From: Lucinisca nassula
Taxonomy: Eukaryota; Mollusca; Bivalvia; Lucinida; Lucinidae
DNA: 64,000 bases
Assembly (NCBI GenBank): GCA_963580285.1
Contig: OY757011.1
Span: 97,702,678 to 97,766,677 of the forward strand
Direction: 5' to 3'
Positions 1-9,380 of this stretch are shown here, piece after piece. The notes below the pieces were generated by a model. That model saw nothing but the letters and a program-made list of their open reading frames with translations, made no database searches and was not told the DNA's origin. The position numbers were made by a program, and so were the translations under genes. How positions within the stretch are numbered: position 1 is the stretch's first letter; every line of letters begins with the position of its first letter.

Positions 1-174
1 ACCTTTGAAAACAGTGTAGATTCAGATTGGATGACTTCTGAAGCCATCTGATCAGGATCTACACTGTCAAGCAGTTTTTAGAATTGAAGGAATACGATAT
101 ATCCAATAATTTGATAATTTGACTGATAGTCAGAAATGGGTGTGGCATAATTTATTCAACAGGACAAGAGTTAA
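1..174. mobile_element. TTAA MITE with palindrome module 1 (left-truncated by window edge)
   Basis: Positions 9-72 are a degraded copy of the palindrome that starts near AAACAGTGTAGATTCAG and ends near GATCTACACTGT. The right end, CAGGACAAGAGTTAA (160-174), matches the right terminus of the intact copy at 4112-4316. It lies in intron 1 of the DHRS gene, and its TTAA begins at intron position +6 of the splice donor. Confidence 0.75.
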
Positions 175-179
175 CCTAC

Positions 180-324
180 CTTTGCCTAGGCCAGAGCTGG
201 CTCCTGTTATCAAGACAACTTTCCCAGTGACACTGACTCTCTTGTAAAGAGACAGGAACCAGTCTATGACGTATAGCACACCAACAGGTACTCCAATGGC
301 TGCTACCACAGTTTGCCAACTCAT
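180..324 (-). CDS. DHRS7B: DHRS7B-like short-chain dehydrogenase/reductase, first coding exon (partial gene)
   Basis: This exon encodes 48 codons plus one base, starting at the ATG whose complement is at 322-324. Residues 6-26 form one hydrophobic membrane anchor, followed by a basic patch (YKR). Residues 33-48 read TGKVVLITGASSGLGK, the Rossmann cofactor-binding motif TGxxxGxG of classical SDR enzymes. The reading frame then runs into a good donor, G|GTAGGT, with intron bases from 179 leftwards, so the exon ends in phase 1 and the rest of the gene lies left of the window. Family members are membrane-anchored NAD(P)H-dependent oxidoreductases of the endoplasmic reticulum and peroxisome; the substrate here cannot be told. 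DHRS7B rather than another DHRS7-type gene is chosen because the next gene, on the opposite strand, is USP22, its neighbour in human. The exon lies within 10 bp of a MITE on both sides, so its 5' UTR must be MITE-derived or lie in an upstream exon. Confidence 0.75.
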
Positions 325-332
325 GCTTTCAA

Positions 333-578
333 TTAAACCTTAAGAAACTGAAAAAACTACATCTGAAAATGTCTTCTGCTTATGTCGTCTGCTGAATTTT
401 TTTGCAAACTTTCTAAAAACATTTTTGCAACCTGGCAAACAGTGTGGACTCAGATCAGACTGCTTCTAGAGAAGCAGTCTGATCTGGGTCCAGTCTGTTT
501 GCAAAAATGACTTTTAAAGTAACCCTCAGATGACAAAACAGGCGACAATTGTGTTGTGATTGGCATTTTATGGGTTAA
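333..578. mobile_element. TTAA MITE with palindrome module 1 (GCAGTCTGATC subtype), abutting the DHRS ATG
   Basis: TTAA occurs at 333-336 and 575-578. The centre (436-503) is a palindrome whose arms read CAGATCAGACTGCTTCT and AGAAGCAGTCTGATCTG. The body is alignable to the copy at 46264-46496, including TCTGAAAATGTC, TTATGTCGTCTGCTGAAT and TTGTGATTGGCATTTTATGGG. Its left end is 9 bp upstream of the DHRS start codon. On the minus strand it contains a pyrimidine tract followed by CAG that could serve as a splice acceptor. Confidence 0.8.
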
Positions 579-829
579 TTATGTTATGTTCCAGCTATGA
601 ACCACAAACTGAAACAAGAGGCCTATGGGCCACTATGCTCACCAGAGCTCAGGTGGGCACTGCCAAATTGCAGCCATGTATTTTAACATGATATCATTTT
701 AATCTGCCAAATGAACCCCCATATCCAAATGAGCATCAATGTGGACTCAGTATATGAAACATTAGGCCCTTTATGAAGTAGAGGGGGTGGGGCATGGACC
801 CAATGGAGCCCTGGTTGGTATCACTAAAG

Positions 830-2215
830 GTGTCTTATCACAAAGAACAAGAATATATATGGTTTAGCAGTGGGGATCTGCATGGCTGGAGATAAAAGTG
901 GAGGGGTTGGAGCATGCCCTGTCGTTCCCAGGAAAGCCCAAGATTGTTGTCCCTAAATGTGTCTCATCATAAGGACCAAGTATATATATGGTTTAGGGTA
1001 GGGAATCTGAACGGTTTCCAAGATATCCTTTCATGAAGTGATAAAGGAGAGGACTGGCCCCTGCGGACACCCCTACAGTAGGTGTGCTAATAATAAGGAA
1101 CAAGAACATATATGAATATGGGGTGGGGATTTGAATGGTTTCTGAAATATATGGCCTTTTATGAAGTGGAAGGGCGGGGCACATTGCCTCAGCACAAAGA
1201 GACCCCCAAGTTGGTGTGACTGAATGAGTCTTATCATAAGGAACAAGAATATATATGGTTTAGGGGTGGGGATCTGAACTATTTCTGAGATATGTGGCTT
1301 TTAATGAAGTCAAGCGGTGGAGCAAGGCCAGGGCATGCGCCGGGGACTCACAAGCTGGTGTCAATGAATGTGCCTTATCATAAGGAAGATGAATATATAT
1401 GGTTTAGGGGTGGGGCTCTGAACAGTTTCTGAGATATAAGGCCTTTTGTGAAGTGCAGGGGTGGGGCAAGGCCCAGGGAGACCCCCAGGTTGGTGTCCAT
1501 GAAAGTGTCTTATCATAAGGAACAAGAATATATATGGTTTAGGGGTGGGGATCTGTAAGGTTTCCGAGATATTGTGATATTATGAAATGGAGGGGGTGGG
1601 GCATGGCCCCAGCACATCCCTGGGGACCCCCATTTTGGTGTCACTGAATGTGTCTCATCATAATGAACAAGAACATATATGGTTTAGGGGTGGGGATCTG
1701 AACAGTTTCTGAGATATATGGCCTTTTGTGAAGTGAAGGGGTGGGGCATGGCTCCGGGGCACCCCGGAAGACCCCCAATTTGGGGTTAATGAATGCGTCT
1801 TATCATAAGGAGCAAGAATATATATGGTTTAGGGGTGGGGATCTGTAAGGTTTCCGAGATATTGGGCCTTTTATGAAATGGAGGGGCGGGACATGGCCCT
1901 GGCGCATCCCGGGGGACCCCCAGTTTGATGTCACTGAATGCGTCTTATCATAAGGAACAAGAGTATATAGGGTTCAGGGGTGGGGATCTGAATGGTTTCC
2001 GAGATATTGGGCCTTTTATGAAGTGGAGGGGGTGGGGCATGGCCTCGGCACATCCCGGAGGACCTCCAGGTTGGTGTCACTGAATGCGTCTTATCAATAG
2101 GAACAAGAATATATATGGTTTAGGGGTGGGGATCTGTAAGTATTCTGAGATATAGGTCATTTTATGAAGTACTGGGGGCGGGGCATGGCCCCAGCACAAC
2201 CTACTGGACCCCCAG
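830..2215. repeat. Tandem array, about 143-bp unit, ten copies
   Basis: The phrase TTATCATAAGGAACAAGAAT followed by ATATATGGTTTAGGGGTGGGG recurs near 837, 966, 1089, 1231, 1377, 1511, 1659, 1800, 1947 and 2092. Spacing is 123-148 bp. The array is the central satellite of the element at 615-2926. Confidence 0.9.
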
Positions 2216-2224
2216 GTTGACATA

Positions 2225-2735
2225 AAAGCATATGGCTGAGAGAAGTTTACTAAAGGAACATTTCTATGAAAGTTTTGTCAAAATATCTGCAAAGGCTTTG
2301 TAGTTAATGCCATTTTTCAATTTTCCCCATTATAAGTCTATGGAAAATCTAAGTTGCCATAGCAACCAAACTAAAGAGCCGAATTTCATAAAAAACACAA
2401 AACCTGTAAAGGCAAATATGGTGAATATTTCCATAAACTTTCAGCCTCATAGAGCATACGGTTTCTGAGGAGATGATTTTTTAAGTATTTTTTTTCTATT
2501 TTTTGCATTTTGGTTTCCATGGCAACCATTAAAATTGAGCAGTAGGCCTAAAATCATATGGTAGATACTAGATTGCTTAAGGAACATTTCTATGAAAGTT
2601 TTGTTCCAATATCTGCAAAGGCTTGGCAGTTAATGCCATTTTTCAATTTTCCCCATTATAAGTCTATGGGAGCTCTAAGTTGCTATAGCAACCAAACTGA
2701 AAAGCCGATTTTCATAAAAAACACAAACTATTAAT
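2225..2735. repeat. Diverged direct repeat of about 320 bp spacing
   Basis: The block containing AAGGAACATTTCTATGAAAG and CAATTTTCCCCATTATAAG at 2252-2400 recurs at 2578-2728 with scattered substitutions. It lies inside the Helentron-like element. Confidence 0.85.
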
Positions 2736-2814
2736 CCCCCAACCCAAGCATGCTACAGATAAAATTTGGGCCCAATCGACCCAGTGGTTTCAGAGGAGAT
2801 GTCGTTTGAAAGTG

Positions 2815-2876
2815 TTGACGACGACGCAGACGCCGCCGACGACGACGACGACGACGCCGACGACGACGACGACGGA
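2815..2876. repeat. (GAC)n microsatellite
   Basis: About twenty GAC-type triplets with a few GCC interruptions lie next to the 5' end (minus strand) of the Helentron-like element. Confidence 0.95.
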
Positions 2877-3002
2877 CAAATGCCTATCCTATAAGCTCCC
2901 CCGGAGCCTTCGGCTCTGGTGAGCTAAAAAAAAATACATGTAATAATAATATGGAACCCCGGAAGGGACATGCAATTTATTTTAATATCTTGTTCACACA
3001 AC

Positions 3003-3549
3003 TTAAAGGTGCATTATTGAGCTATCTGGAAAAAATGCTTCCAAAAATAAAATACATAAAGCCGGTATTTTTCTTTAAAACAATACAAATGAACGCATTT
3101 TATGCAAATATGCGAACAATTATGATGACAGGTAAACGAGTTTGAGAGGGATTCCCTAACTAGGTTTCGAACACTAGTTAGATCTATTTTTAGTTCGTGA
3201 CAAAAATAGAATCCCCATATATGACGTTATGCGACGTTCATTTTTGGCCTTGTTTGCTTAGGCCATGCTTGAATCGGAAAAAATATGACGCTGAATACCA
3301 TGCCATAAGTAACGACACTCAGAGACGATACTGTCGCCATGTATGTGTAAAGTGACAGATTTATTTTTAGAACAGAAATTCCGAACACATGTTCAGAGCG
3401 AAGGGTAAACACGAATGAAAACGACCATTTTCACAAAGTTCTGAAGCTGTATTTGGCTCCAAAAGTGTACACATGACAAAGGAGTATGCATTGAAGATAA
3501 AAACCAGAAAAAAAAATTGAGACCCGGTAGCTCAATAATGCACCTTTAA
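3003..3549. mobile_element. TTAA-flanked DNA transposon derivative with perfect TIRs
   Basis: TTAA at 3003-3006 is followed by AGGTGCATTATTGAGCTA (3007-3024). The exact reverse complement lies at 3528-3545, followed by TTAA at 3546-3549. The 18-bp perfect TIR, the TTAA flanks and the 547-bp length without a transposase frame indicate a non-autonomous piggyBac- or Kolobok-type element. Confidence 0.85.
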
Positions 3550-3682
3550 TACATGTATCTTGTGCGCACAAGAAATTTCTATTTTTTTTTGTAGAATTTT
3601 TTTTCTTTTTTGGTTTGTTTTATCTTTGTTTTTTTAAATTTCTTGACAACATCAGTTTAGTGTGTCAGTGAAACAAACACCC

Positions 3683-3852
3683 ATGTAAACCCCAACTTTA
3701 CACAGATAAGTGGGGTTTGCATGGGTATACATGCATTATTTTTCCTTGTCTTTGCTCACATACATAGATTGTGGGTTCTCATTATAAAGGATACAGTTTG
3801 TTTTTTGTCTCTATGAAACAAGTACCCGTGTAAGTTGTAACTGAGACTATTC
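3683..3852. repeat. Degraded copy of the AAACCCCAC/palindrome module 2 element
   Basis: AAACCCCAACTTTACAC and AAGTGGGGTTTGCATGGGTA, then ATAGATTGTGGGTTCTCATTA, resemble the left half of the elements at 19230 and 40834. The palindrome stops at about 3785, so only one arm survives. Confidence 0.5.
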
Positions 3853-4345
3853 CATCCCCTGATCATCAGGGCTTGAAAAAATAGATGGGCTGCATGATGC
3901 CTCCAGGCAGGGCTGAAGCACACGAGTACAGGTAAACCACTTAGAAGATCTAAGCCTGCCCAAGCAAAGCGGTGTGAGTCAGATTCTCCATGCTTATAAA
4001 CACTATTAGTTTCATTGGACGACAGGACTTTGAGATGTGTCAGGTAAAAATCCCACAAAATTGGATGCAACATCTCCAAAATGACCTATACAGTGTTGAC
4101 GGGGATGTTAACCCTTATCTTGCTGTTCACGACAACCCCTATCTTTGCAAACAGTGTAGATCCAGATCAGATGGCTTCTTCAGAAGCCATCTGATCTGAA
4201 TCTACACTGTTTGGCATTCAGTTTATGAATTTGTAGCAATAAATTACATCAAGTAATTTGATTAGTTGATAGACAGAAATGGGTGTAGCTTAAATGAATA
4301 TTCAGCAAGATAAGGGTTGACAAATCTCAAATCAATAAATTAAAC
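3853..4345 (+). mobile_element. SINE (GGGCTGCATGATGC family) split by a MITE
   Basis: The body AGATGGGCTGCATGATGC, GGTAAACCACTTAGAAGATC and CCCACAAAATTGGATGCAAC runs to GACGGGGATGTTAA at 4111. The usual tail (CTCAAATCAAACAAAC) resumes after the MITE at about 4321 as AAATCTCAAATCAATAAAT. Other copies show the uninterrupted sequence, so the insertion site can be read directly. Confidence 0.85.
4108..4320. mobile_element. TTAA MITE with palindrome module 1, reference copy
   Basis: The 16-bp ends AACCCTTATCTTGCTG (4110-4125) and CAGCAAGATAAGGGTT (4303-4318) are perfect inverted repeats. The target duplication is TTAA at 4108-4111 and TTGA (one change) at 4317-4320. The central palindrome (4147-4211) has arms around AGATCAGATGGCTTCT / AGAAGCCATCTGATCT. 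It is inserted in the TTAA of the SINE tail. Confidence 0.92.
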
Positions 4346-4394
4346 TGAGGCTGTCCTAAGAAGAACACACAATAAGACGAAAACAAAGTGATCC

Positions 4395-4690
4395 AAAAAT
4401 ATGCATTACGCAAACACACCTATACAAATACATAGCCACCTTTATCGCCAAAAAAATGAAAATTTTATGATGAAAAATTGTGATATTTTTCTTATTTCTT
4501 CTCGAAATATAAATTGTGGGCACTCGTTAGAAACGCCTCATCGAGGCCGTTCTAATCGCGGCCGTTCTAACTAGTACCCACAATCTATATTTGGAGCAGA
4601 AATAAGAAAAATAAGGTATACCCCGGAAACCCCAGTTTTACAATACAAAAGTGGGGTTCAAGGGAGTCAAAATGTTTTTGTGATGCTAGT
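4395..4690 (-). mobile_element. Element with palindrome module 2
   Basis: A palindrome at 4511-4592 with arms TTGTGGGCACTCGTTAGAA and TTCTAACTAGTACCCACAA is preceded by the TGTGATATTTTTCTTATTTC motif. It is followed by ATAAGGTATACCCCGGAAAC and a AAAGTGGGG inverted motif. The loop carries a small internal duplication (GGCCGTTCTAA repeated). Confidence 0.7.
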
Positions 4691-4911
4691 ACTGGAGTTT
4701 TTTGCATATGGATGTGTTATCGTAACTTTTGAATTTTACTTCTATCTATCTTCCAAGAGATCTTAACCCCACAAGGTGAACATCAGACAGGTGCTGGTGA
4801 ACCAAGTGTTGAAGGGGGTTAATTGAAGCAAAAAAGTAAAGAAAAATTGGTGAAATACAGTGCGAAAAGACTTGTTAATAAAGTTAGAAGACAAAAACAG
4901 AATTGTGATTT

Positions 4912-5420
4912 TTAAGGAAAAACCTGGACCACCAGGTTAACAGCATTGCTGAACAGCGCCAGGGTGGGAAGAATAACTATCTGGGTGGGTAGAGCATTCC
5001 AGTGGACAATGGGCCTGGGAAAGAAAGTGTTCTTGTAGTAGTCTGTTCTAGTAAAGATCTGGGTGATTATGGGCTGATATTTAGTTAATCTGGTATTGAG
5101 GATAACTTGAAAAGGTACTCGGATGCGAGAGACAAGATCATGAATGATCTTGATCATGTATGATCTTGTACATCATAACAAGACGAGAGTCAATATGGCA
5201 TTGTTCAAAGGAGTGCCAGTTTAGGTCCTTAAATCAGCATAGTTGTGATGCTTGTGGGGTAAGTCGCCCACCTGGCAGCCCTTCTTTGGACTGCTCTCAC
5301 TTGGTATATACATGTATCAGTGGCAGTGTGGGGGGACCATACAGTGGATGCATACTCTAGCTGCAGCCTAACTAAAGTCTTGTTTGCCCCCTTGTTCAAG
5401 GCTCGAGCCTCATTTATCAT
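4912..5420 (-). pseudogene. Decayed non-LTR retrotransposon reverse transcriptase C-terminus
   Basis: On the minus strand, 5420-5229 encodes a peptide with TLVRLQLEYASTVWSPHT and VQRRAARWAT. This is the end-of-RT signature common in jockey/CR1/RTE-type LINE proteins of invertebrates. After a frame break, 5157-4912 continues with RTDYYKNTFFPRPIVHWNAL, the family's usual C-terminal motif. Frameshifts and stops separate the pieces, and there is no upstream RT core or endonuclease, so this is a dead 5'-truncated LINE. Confidence 0.85.
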
Positions 5421-5429
5421 GCAATTTCA

Positions 5430-5777
5430 ATGATCGAGTCATGAATATTGCAGTCCCATAAAACAACATCCTAAAAACTGCAGGTTAGCCTCAGTGAGAC
5501 TTTGAAACAGCTCACGAACAGAAAAATCTAAGAGACATCAAGTCAACGGGGCAACCTAATTTCTATTCCAGAATTACGGTGAGTGCAGTGCACTTTCGTC
5601 AGCAATGATGCAGAACGGAAGTCATTACTTGAACCTTTCCCCCTTCTTAGCATATTAATCAATTCTCAGAAGTTCCCAAACAGGCAGAAAAGGTCCGGTC
5701 ATTCACAGGTATGGTCAATCGAACACTATACACCATTTATCAATAATTAACTTAAATTATCTTTGTCTACCTATCAG
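5430..5777. other. Unassigned intergenic sequence
   Basis: I see no coding potential, tRNA or recognised repeat here. Confidence 0.5.
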
Positions 5778-6195
5778 AATAACAGAAGAACAGATAAACT
5801 TTTGTATGGAATTGGGTAATACCCATTACATTCAACTTAAATTGGGTAGTTGAAGAGATTATTGGGTATCCTCTGTTTGGCTACCGACTCTGTTGGAACT
5901 AACTGGATAATAAACATTTGTCCAAGCTTACATTACATTTTGACAGAGGCTTAAATACATCTTTACAATGTTTTGTGCTTTCCTTGTGCATGTGTAAAAA
6001 GCAAGCACCAAATACAATAGCTGTCGGGGTTATTATAACGAAAAGAGAACATTTCAAATCTTTTAGACTTACAGTTTGATTTGGGTATCTTGGATTTTTA
6101 TTTGGGTTTTATTACCCTTCAACTTATGTTTCAATTGGGTATTCTTTCATCTTAATAGGGTATTTGCGCAAATACCCTGCTTATCTGTTCCTGTG
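5778..6195. mobile_element. Possible MITE
   Basis: ACAGAAGAACAGATAA near 5782 and TTATCTGTTCCTGTGT near 6181 are imperfect inverted ends. The interior repeats the phrase ATTGGGTA in both halves. No target duplication is clear. Confidence 0.4.
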
Positions 6196-6239
6196 TAATT
6201 ATCAGTCACAGGTTGATTTTTTTTTAACAAATGTGTCGG

Positions 6240-6435
6240 TAAATTGTCTTCAAAAAGGGAGCCTGTGATACCTCCCTCATCAGGAGGGAGACTCCCTCAT
6301 TTTTATGCTATTTTGCCCAATTTATGCTCAATTTTAGTGAAAATTGGGAGTATCCCTCATTTGAACTGAGAATTTCCCTAAATAGTCTTTACATCTCCCT
6401 CATCACAATGGAAAATCTCCCCAGTATAATAACAT
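6240..6435. repeat. CTCCCTCAT short repeats
   Basis: The motif CTCCCTCAT or TCCCTCAT recurs at least five times between 6270 and 6405. A small palindrome, CTCCCTCATCAGGAGGGAG, sits at 6272-6290. Confidence 0.5.
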
Positions 6436-6439
6436 GTAC

Positions 6440-6715
6440 ACCCGTGAGACATAGAGCATTTTTTTCACATCACCAAAATGGCTATTTTCCTGATGAAAAT
6501 CTGTGATATTTTTCTTATAAAAATACTGCAAACATAGGATGTGGGTGCTTGTTAGAACCGCCTCATTGCAGTGGTTCTAACGAGTACCCACAACCTATGT
6601 CTTGGATCAAAAATAAGAAAAATAATGTATACCCCCGTAAACGCCAGTTTTCTCTATAAATATAAAGTGTGGTATTGGGGGGGGGATCTTCATTTCACGG
6701 ACTTGTTCTAATCAT
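6440..6715 (-). mobile_element. Element with palindrome module 2
   Basis: The palindrome at 6531-6604 contains TGTGGGTGCTTGTTAGAACC and GGTTCTAACGAGTACCCACA. The flanks match 40834-41105 in reverse: AGCATTTTTTTCACATC at one end, and CCAGTTTTCTCTATAAA with TCATTTCACGGACTTGTTC at the other. Confidence 0.75.
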
Positions 6716-6869
6716 GTTTAATCATAGTATGGAGATTCATCTCCTTTGATTATATATCCTTTAGGGGCCCTTAATTGGTAATAAATTCATTGTTCATGTG
6801 ATGCTCACAGTTAAAAAAATTATCACAGGTATGAAAGTGTCGTAAATTGTCTTTCTTTCTATAGATACT

Positions 6870-7176
6870 GCGTCGGTCCCATTTGACCATTACCGCAGGT
6901 GTACATTACATACACTCTAGGTTTGCAGGATGAAAGCCTACACAGTAATCATGTAGTTACAGTAGGGGTCTTCGACCTGCACAGAGGATGGTTCTCCCTG
7001 CACAGGGGGCCTCCAGTTAACGTCCCGATCCAAAGGACGGTGCACTTTATGACAAGATGCCAATAGAGCGTGTTTGGACAACTAAATTTTATTGCCGCTG
7101 CCGGGGATCAAACCCTGGACCTCTAGCATCAGAGGCAAGTGCACTCACTAACCACTGAGCTATCACGCTCTTCAAT
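6870..7176 (-). mobile_element. tRNA-derived SINE
   Basis: The minus-strand head (from about 7170) reads AGCGTGATAGCTCAGTGG, a box A, and AGGGTTTGATCCCC, a box B, like a tRNA gene. About 200 bp of SINE body follows. The acceptor stem does not pair and no functional tRNA fold is evident. Confidence 0.75.
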
Positions 7177-7499
7177 TGTGTTGGTGAATTTTCTCCAACA
7201 TGTCGGTGAGTTGCCTTGTCGATGAGTTGTCTTGTCGGTGAGTTGTCTTGTCAGTGAATTGTTTTGATTTCTATTTCCTGAGCTAACATCATTGGGGTTC
7301 CTGGATGTTTCGCCCCCAAACCATTTCCTCCCCTAGTCGTTTCGCCCCCAAGACGTTTCCTCCCTGGACGTTTCTCCCCTAGTGGTTTTGCCCCCCTAGT
7401 TGTTACGTCCCCCTAGTCGTTTCGCCCACTTTTCACTGTAAGACTAAGTTTCACTGTTGAACAAGTATCCACAAGCTATGATTTTGTGCAGTTATAAAG

Positions 7500-7861
7500 G
7501 CAATATAAACCCCCTATAAACCTCACTTTTCTCATATAAAACAGGGTTTACTAGGGTCTTCATTGCAAAGTCTTGTTAACTTGATGATATGCAAACTTTG
7601 AAAAGGTATACATAGAACTGTCGTTAAAGGAAACCAGAAAAATAGTGTGTAAATTAATATATACGGCCAATTTATCTTTTCAAACTCACAGCGTGGGTTT
7701 TGAGAGCTCGTCAGGGATGCCTCATTAAGCCAGTCCTGGCGGGTACCCTTGACAGCTTGACCTATGTCTTGGAGTGGAAATAAGCAAAGTAATGTATACC
7801 CTTGTAAACCCCATTTTTCTCTTTTTAAGGTGGGGTTTGGAGGTGTGTTCATTACAAGGAC
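7500..7861. mobile_element. Degraded AAACCCCAC/palindrome module 2 element
   Basis: AACCTCACTTTTCTCATATA at 7515 and GTAAACCCCATTTTTCTCTT at 7803 flank a decayed inverted repeat around GCGTGGGTTTTGAGAGCTCG and GCGGGTACCCTTGACAGC. Confidence 0.5.
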
Positions 7862-8177
7862 TTGTTTGTTTGTTTGTTTGTATTGGAGTTTAACGGCCCA
7901 GTCAACACTTTTTTAGGTCATTTTTGAGCCGGTCAGTTTACCTATCCACATTTTGTCTGGGCAGGCTTATACGTAAGCGGTTAACCAGTACAGTGCACAT
8001 TCTTTTGCCAGAAACTGACAACTGCGCTTCTTGAATCAGCGGAAGGGAGAGAATGACAGTAGAAATGATTTCATGATAAATCTCCATGAAAAAATGTTGC
8101 CGCCCTGGCAGGTATCGAACCCACGTCCTCCTGATCACCAGTCAGACGCGAATCTGACTGAGCTACTGAGGCCGGCT
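7862..8177 (-). mobile_element. tRNA-derived SINE with (TTTG)n tail
   Basis: On the minus strand the head is CCTCAGTAGCTCAGTCAGAT (box A) and GTGGGTTCGATACCTGCC (box B). The body contains TGATTCAAGAAGCGCAGTTG, and the 3' tail is (CAAA)n, seen on the plus strand as TTTGTTTGTTTG at 7863. Relatives lie at 42336-42945 and 45960-46220. Confidence 0.85.
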
Positions 8178-8955
8178 ACAAGAACTTGTTAACATTATGA
8201 TCTGATAATTGTTTTATACACCTTCTCCGCTCTCAATCATTAGAGCAATAATATTTCTGTCATTTGCCAAATTATTATCAATTTTATAGATGTTGGATGT
8301 AGTAATTACCCACAACACTGTCATATATGCCACTATGTACATATTTTGTATCCTCATGGGCATTTGTGCCTACTGGAAATTAAAATCTTCTTCTTCATTT
8401 TCAACAGTTGCTTGTCGACACTGTTAAAGAACCAACGCACCAATTTAAAGGTGAAAAAGAGATAATTAAAGACAATTAATTTTTCATAGAGCACGTGTTT
8501 TAACACCTCACCATTAATCTTTGCTGGTCAACTATGTTAACGAACCGACCGACCAGTTTAAAACAAAACTGGTAAATGTGCTTAAGCGATAATTAAAGAT
8601 GTTTAACTTTGCAAAGAGCGTGAGTTTTCAGACCTCATCATTAATCGCATTAATTGCATGATTAATGTGTCAAATCAAATAAACAATGTGATCAAGGGTA
8701 TTGATCATAACAGGTAATACTTATCATAATTCCTAATTAACATTTTCATTTAAATTACATGATCTTCTCTTTCTCTCCCTTTGTCTCTGTCACACATGGA
8801 GATAATAAATCTTTTATCTATAAAAAATATGGGAAAATATTTTGGGGGCGAAACGACTAGGGGTGGGGTGTGAAAGGACTAGGGGCCAAAAAAGGAGGCG
8901 AAACAACTAGGGGGAAACGACACGGGGGGGGGGGGAACGTCTTGGGGACGAAACT

Positions 8956-9184
8956 TCTTGTTACCGTCACTGGCTATCACACTGACACACACTCCATATG
9001 ATCGACTGTCTGTCTGGGACTGGGTACTGCCACATATCTACTGCAATGTTTGCCCTTACGACACAATTAACAGCTGCATTATTTACTCAATCATACAACT
9101 TTTTAGTCGCTCAGAACTTACTGATGTATGGTGCCATTTGACGTGTCACTAGCAAATATACTGAGCTATTAATTCAGGACATTG
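8956..9184. other. Unassigned sequence upstream of USP22
   Basis: No repeat or gene is recognised. It may belong to the upstream regulatory region of USP22. Confidence 0.4.
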
Positions 9185-9376
9185 CTATCTCTGACCGCTT
9201 TTCTTTTTGCAAACCGAAAGTAGAAACCGGAAGGAAACGCAAAAAAATGACAGTATGCGCAGACGGTTCAAATTCACTTGGCCACTGCGCACAACCTTTG
9301 TTGAGAAAAATTTTGCATGAAACAAGCGAAGTTTCGAAATGAATTCTCGTGGAAGAGGCGAAAGAGTTTCCAGAAG
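9185..9376 (+). promoter_or_regulatory. Candidate USP22 promoter and 5' UTR
   Basis: This stretch, immediately upstream of the first USP22 exon, is free of recognised repeats. It holds ACCGGAAG (9226-9233), an ETS-type core, and two TGCGCA half-sites of NRF1 type (9256-9261 and 9286-9291). ETS and NRF1 sites are typical of TATA-less housekeeping promoters. No TATA box is placed appropriately. The transcription start is not determined. Confidence 0.4.
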
Positions 9377-9380
9377 ATGA
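9339..9380 (+). other. Upstream ORF overlapping the USP22 start codon
   Basis: A 13-codon frame starts at ATG 9339 (G at -3) and ends at TGA 9378-9380. Its stop overlaps the ATG at 9377 as ATGA. It uses a different frame from USP22. If the transcript starts upstream, it could control initiation by termination-reinitiation. Confidence 0.35.

Larger units (their letters stand above)
615..2926 (-). mobile_element. Helentron-like satellite-bearing element
   Basis: Read on the minus strand, it starts with a T-run, then AGCTCACCAGAGCCGAAGG and a GC-rich hairpin (2895-2926), then a GAC/GTC microsatellite, a diverged repeated block and a long tandem array. It ends with GGTGAGC, the hairpin GGCCCATAGGCC and TCTTG before TTT (complement of 612-646). 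GCTCACC at one end and GGTGAGC at the other form a subterminal inverted repeat. This end structure matches the elements at 12517, 21346 and 50331. Confidence 0.7.
7300..8955. mobile_element. Element bounded by inverted clusters of GTCGTTTCGCCCCC motifs
   Basis: Seven or so variants of CCTAGTCGTTTCGCCCCC lie between 7304 and 7432. Their reverse complement, such as GGGGGCGAAACGACTAGGGG, recurs between 8843 and 8955. Inverted terminal clusters of a short repeated motif suggest a foldback or MULE-like element. A module-2 element (7500-7860) and a SINE (7862-8177) have inserted inside; the remaining interior (8180-8840) has no recognisable gene. Confidence 0.55.

Noticed and set aside
3990..4199. 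Peptides ending [17 protein letters not shown], seen at several places
   Set aside because: They translate the palindrome module 1 MITE together with the adjacent SINE and not a gene.
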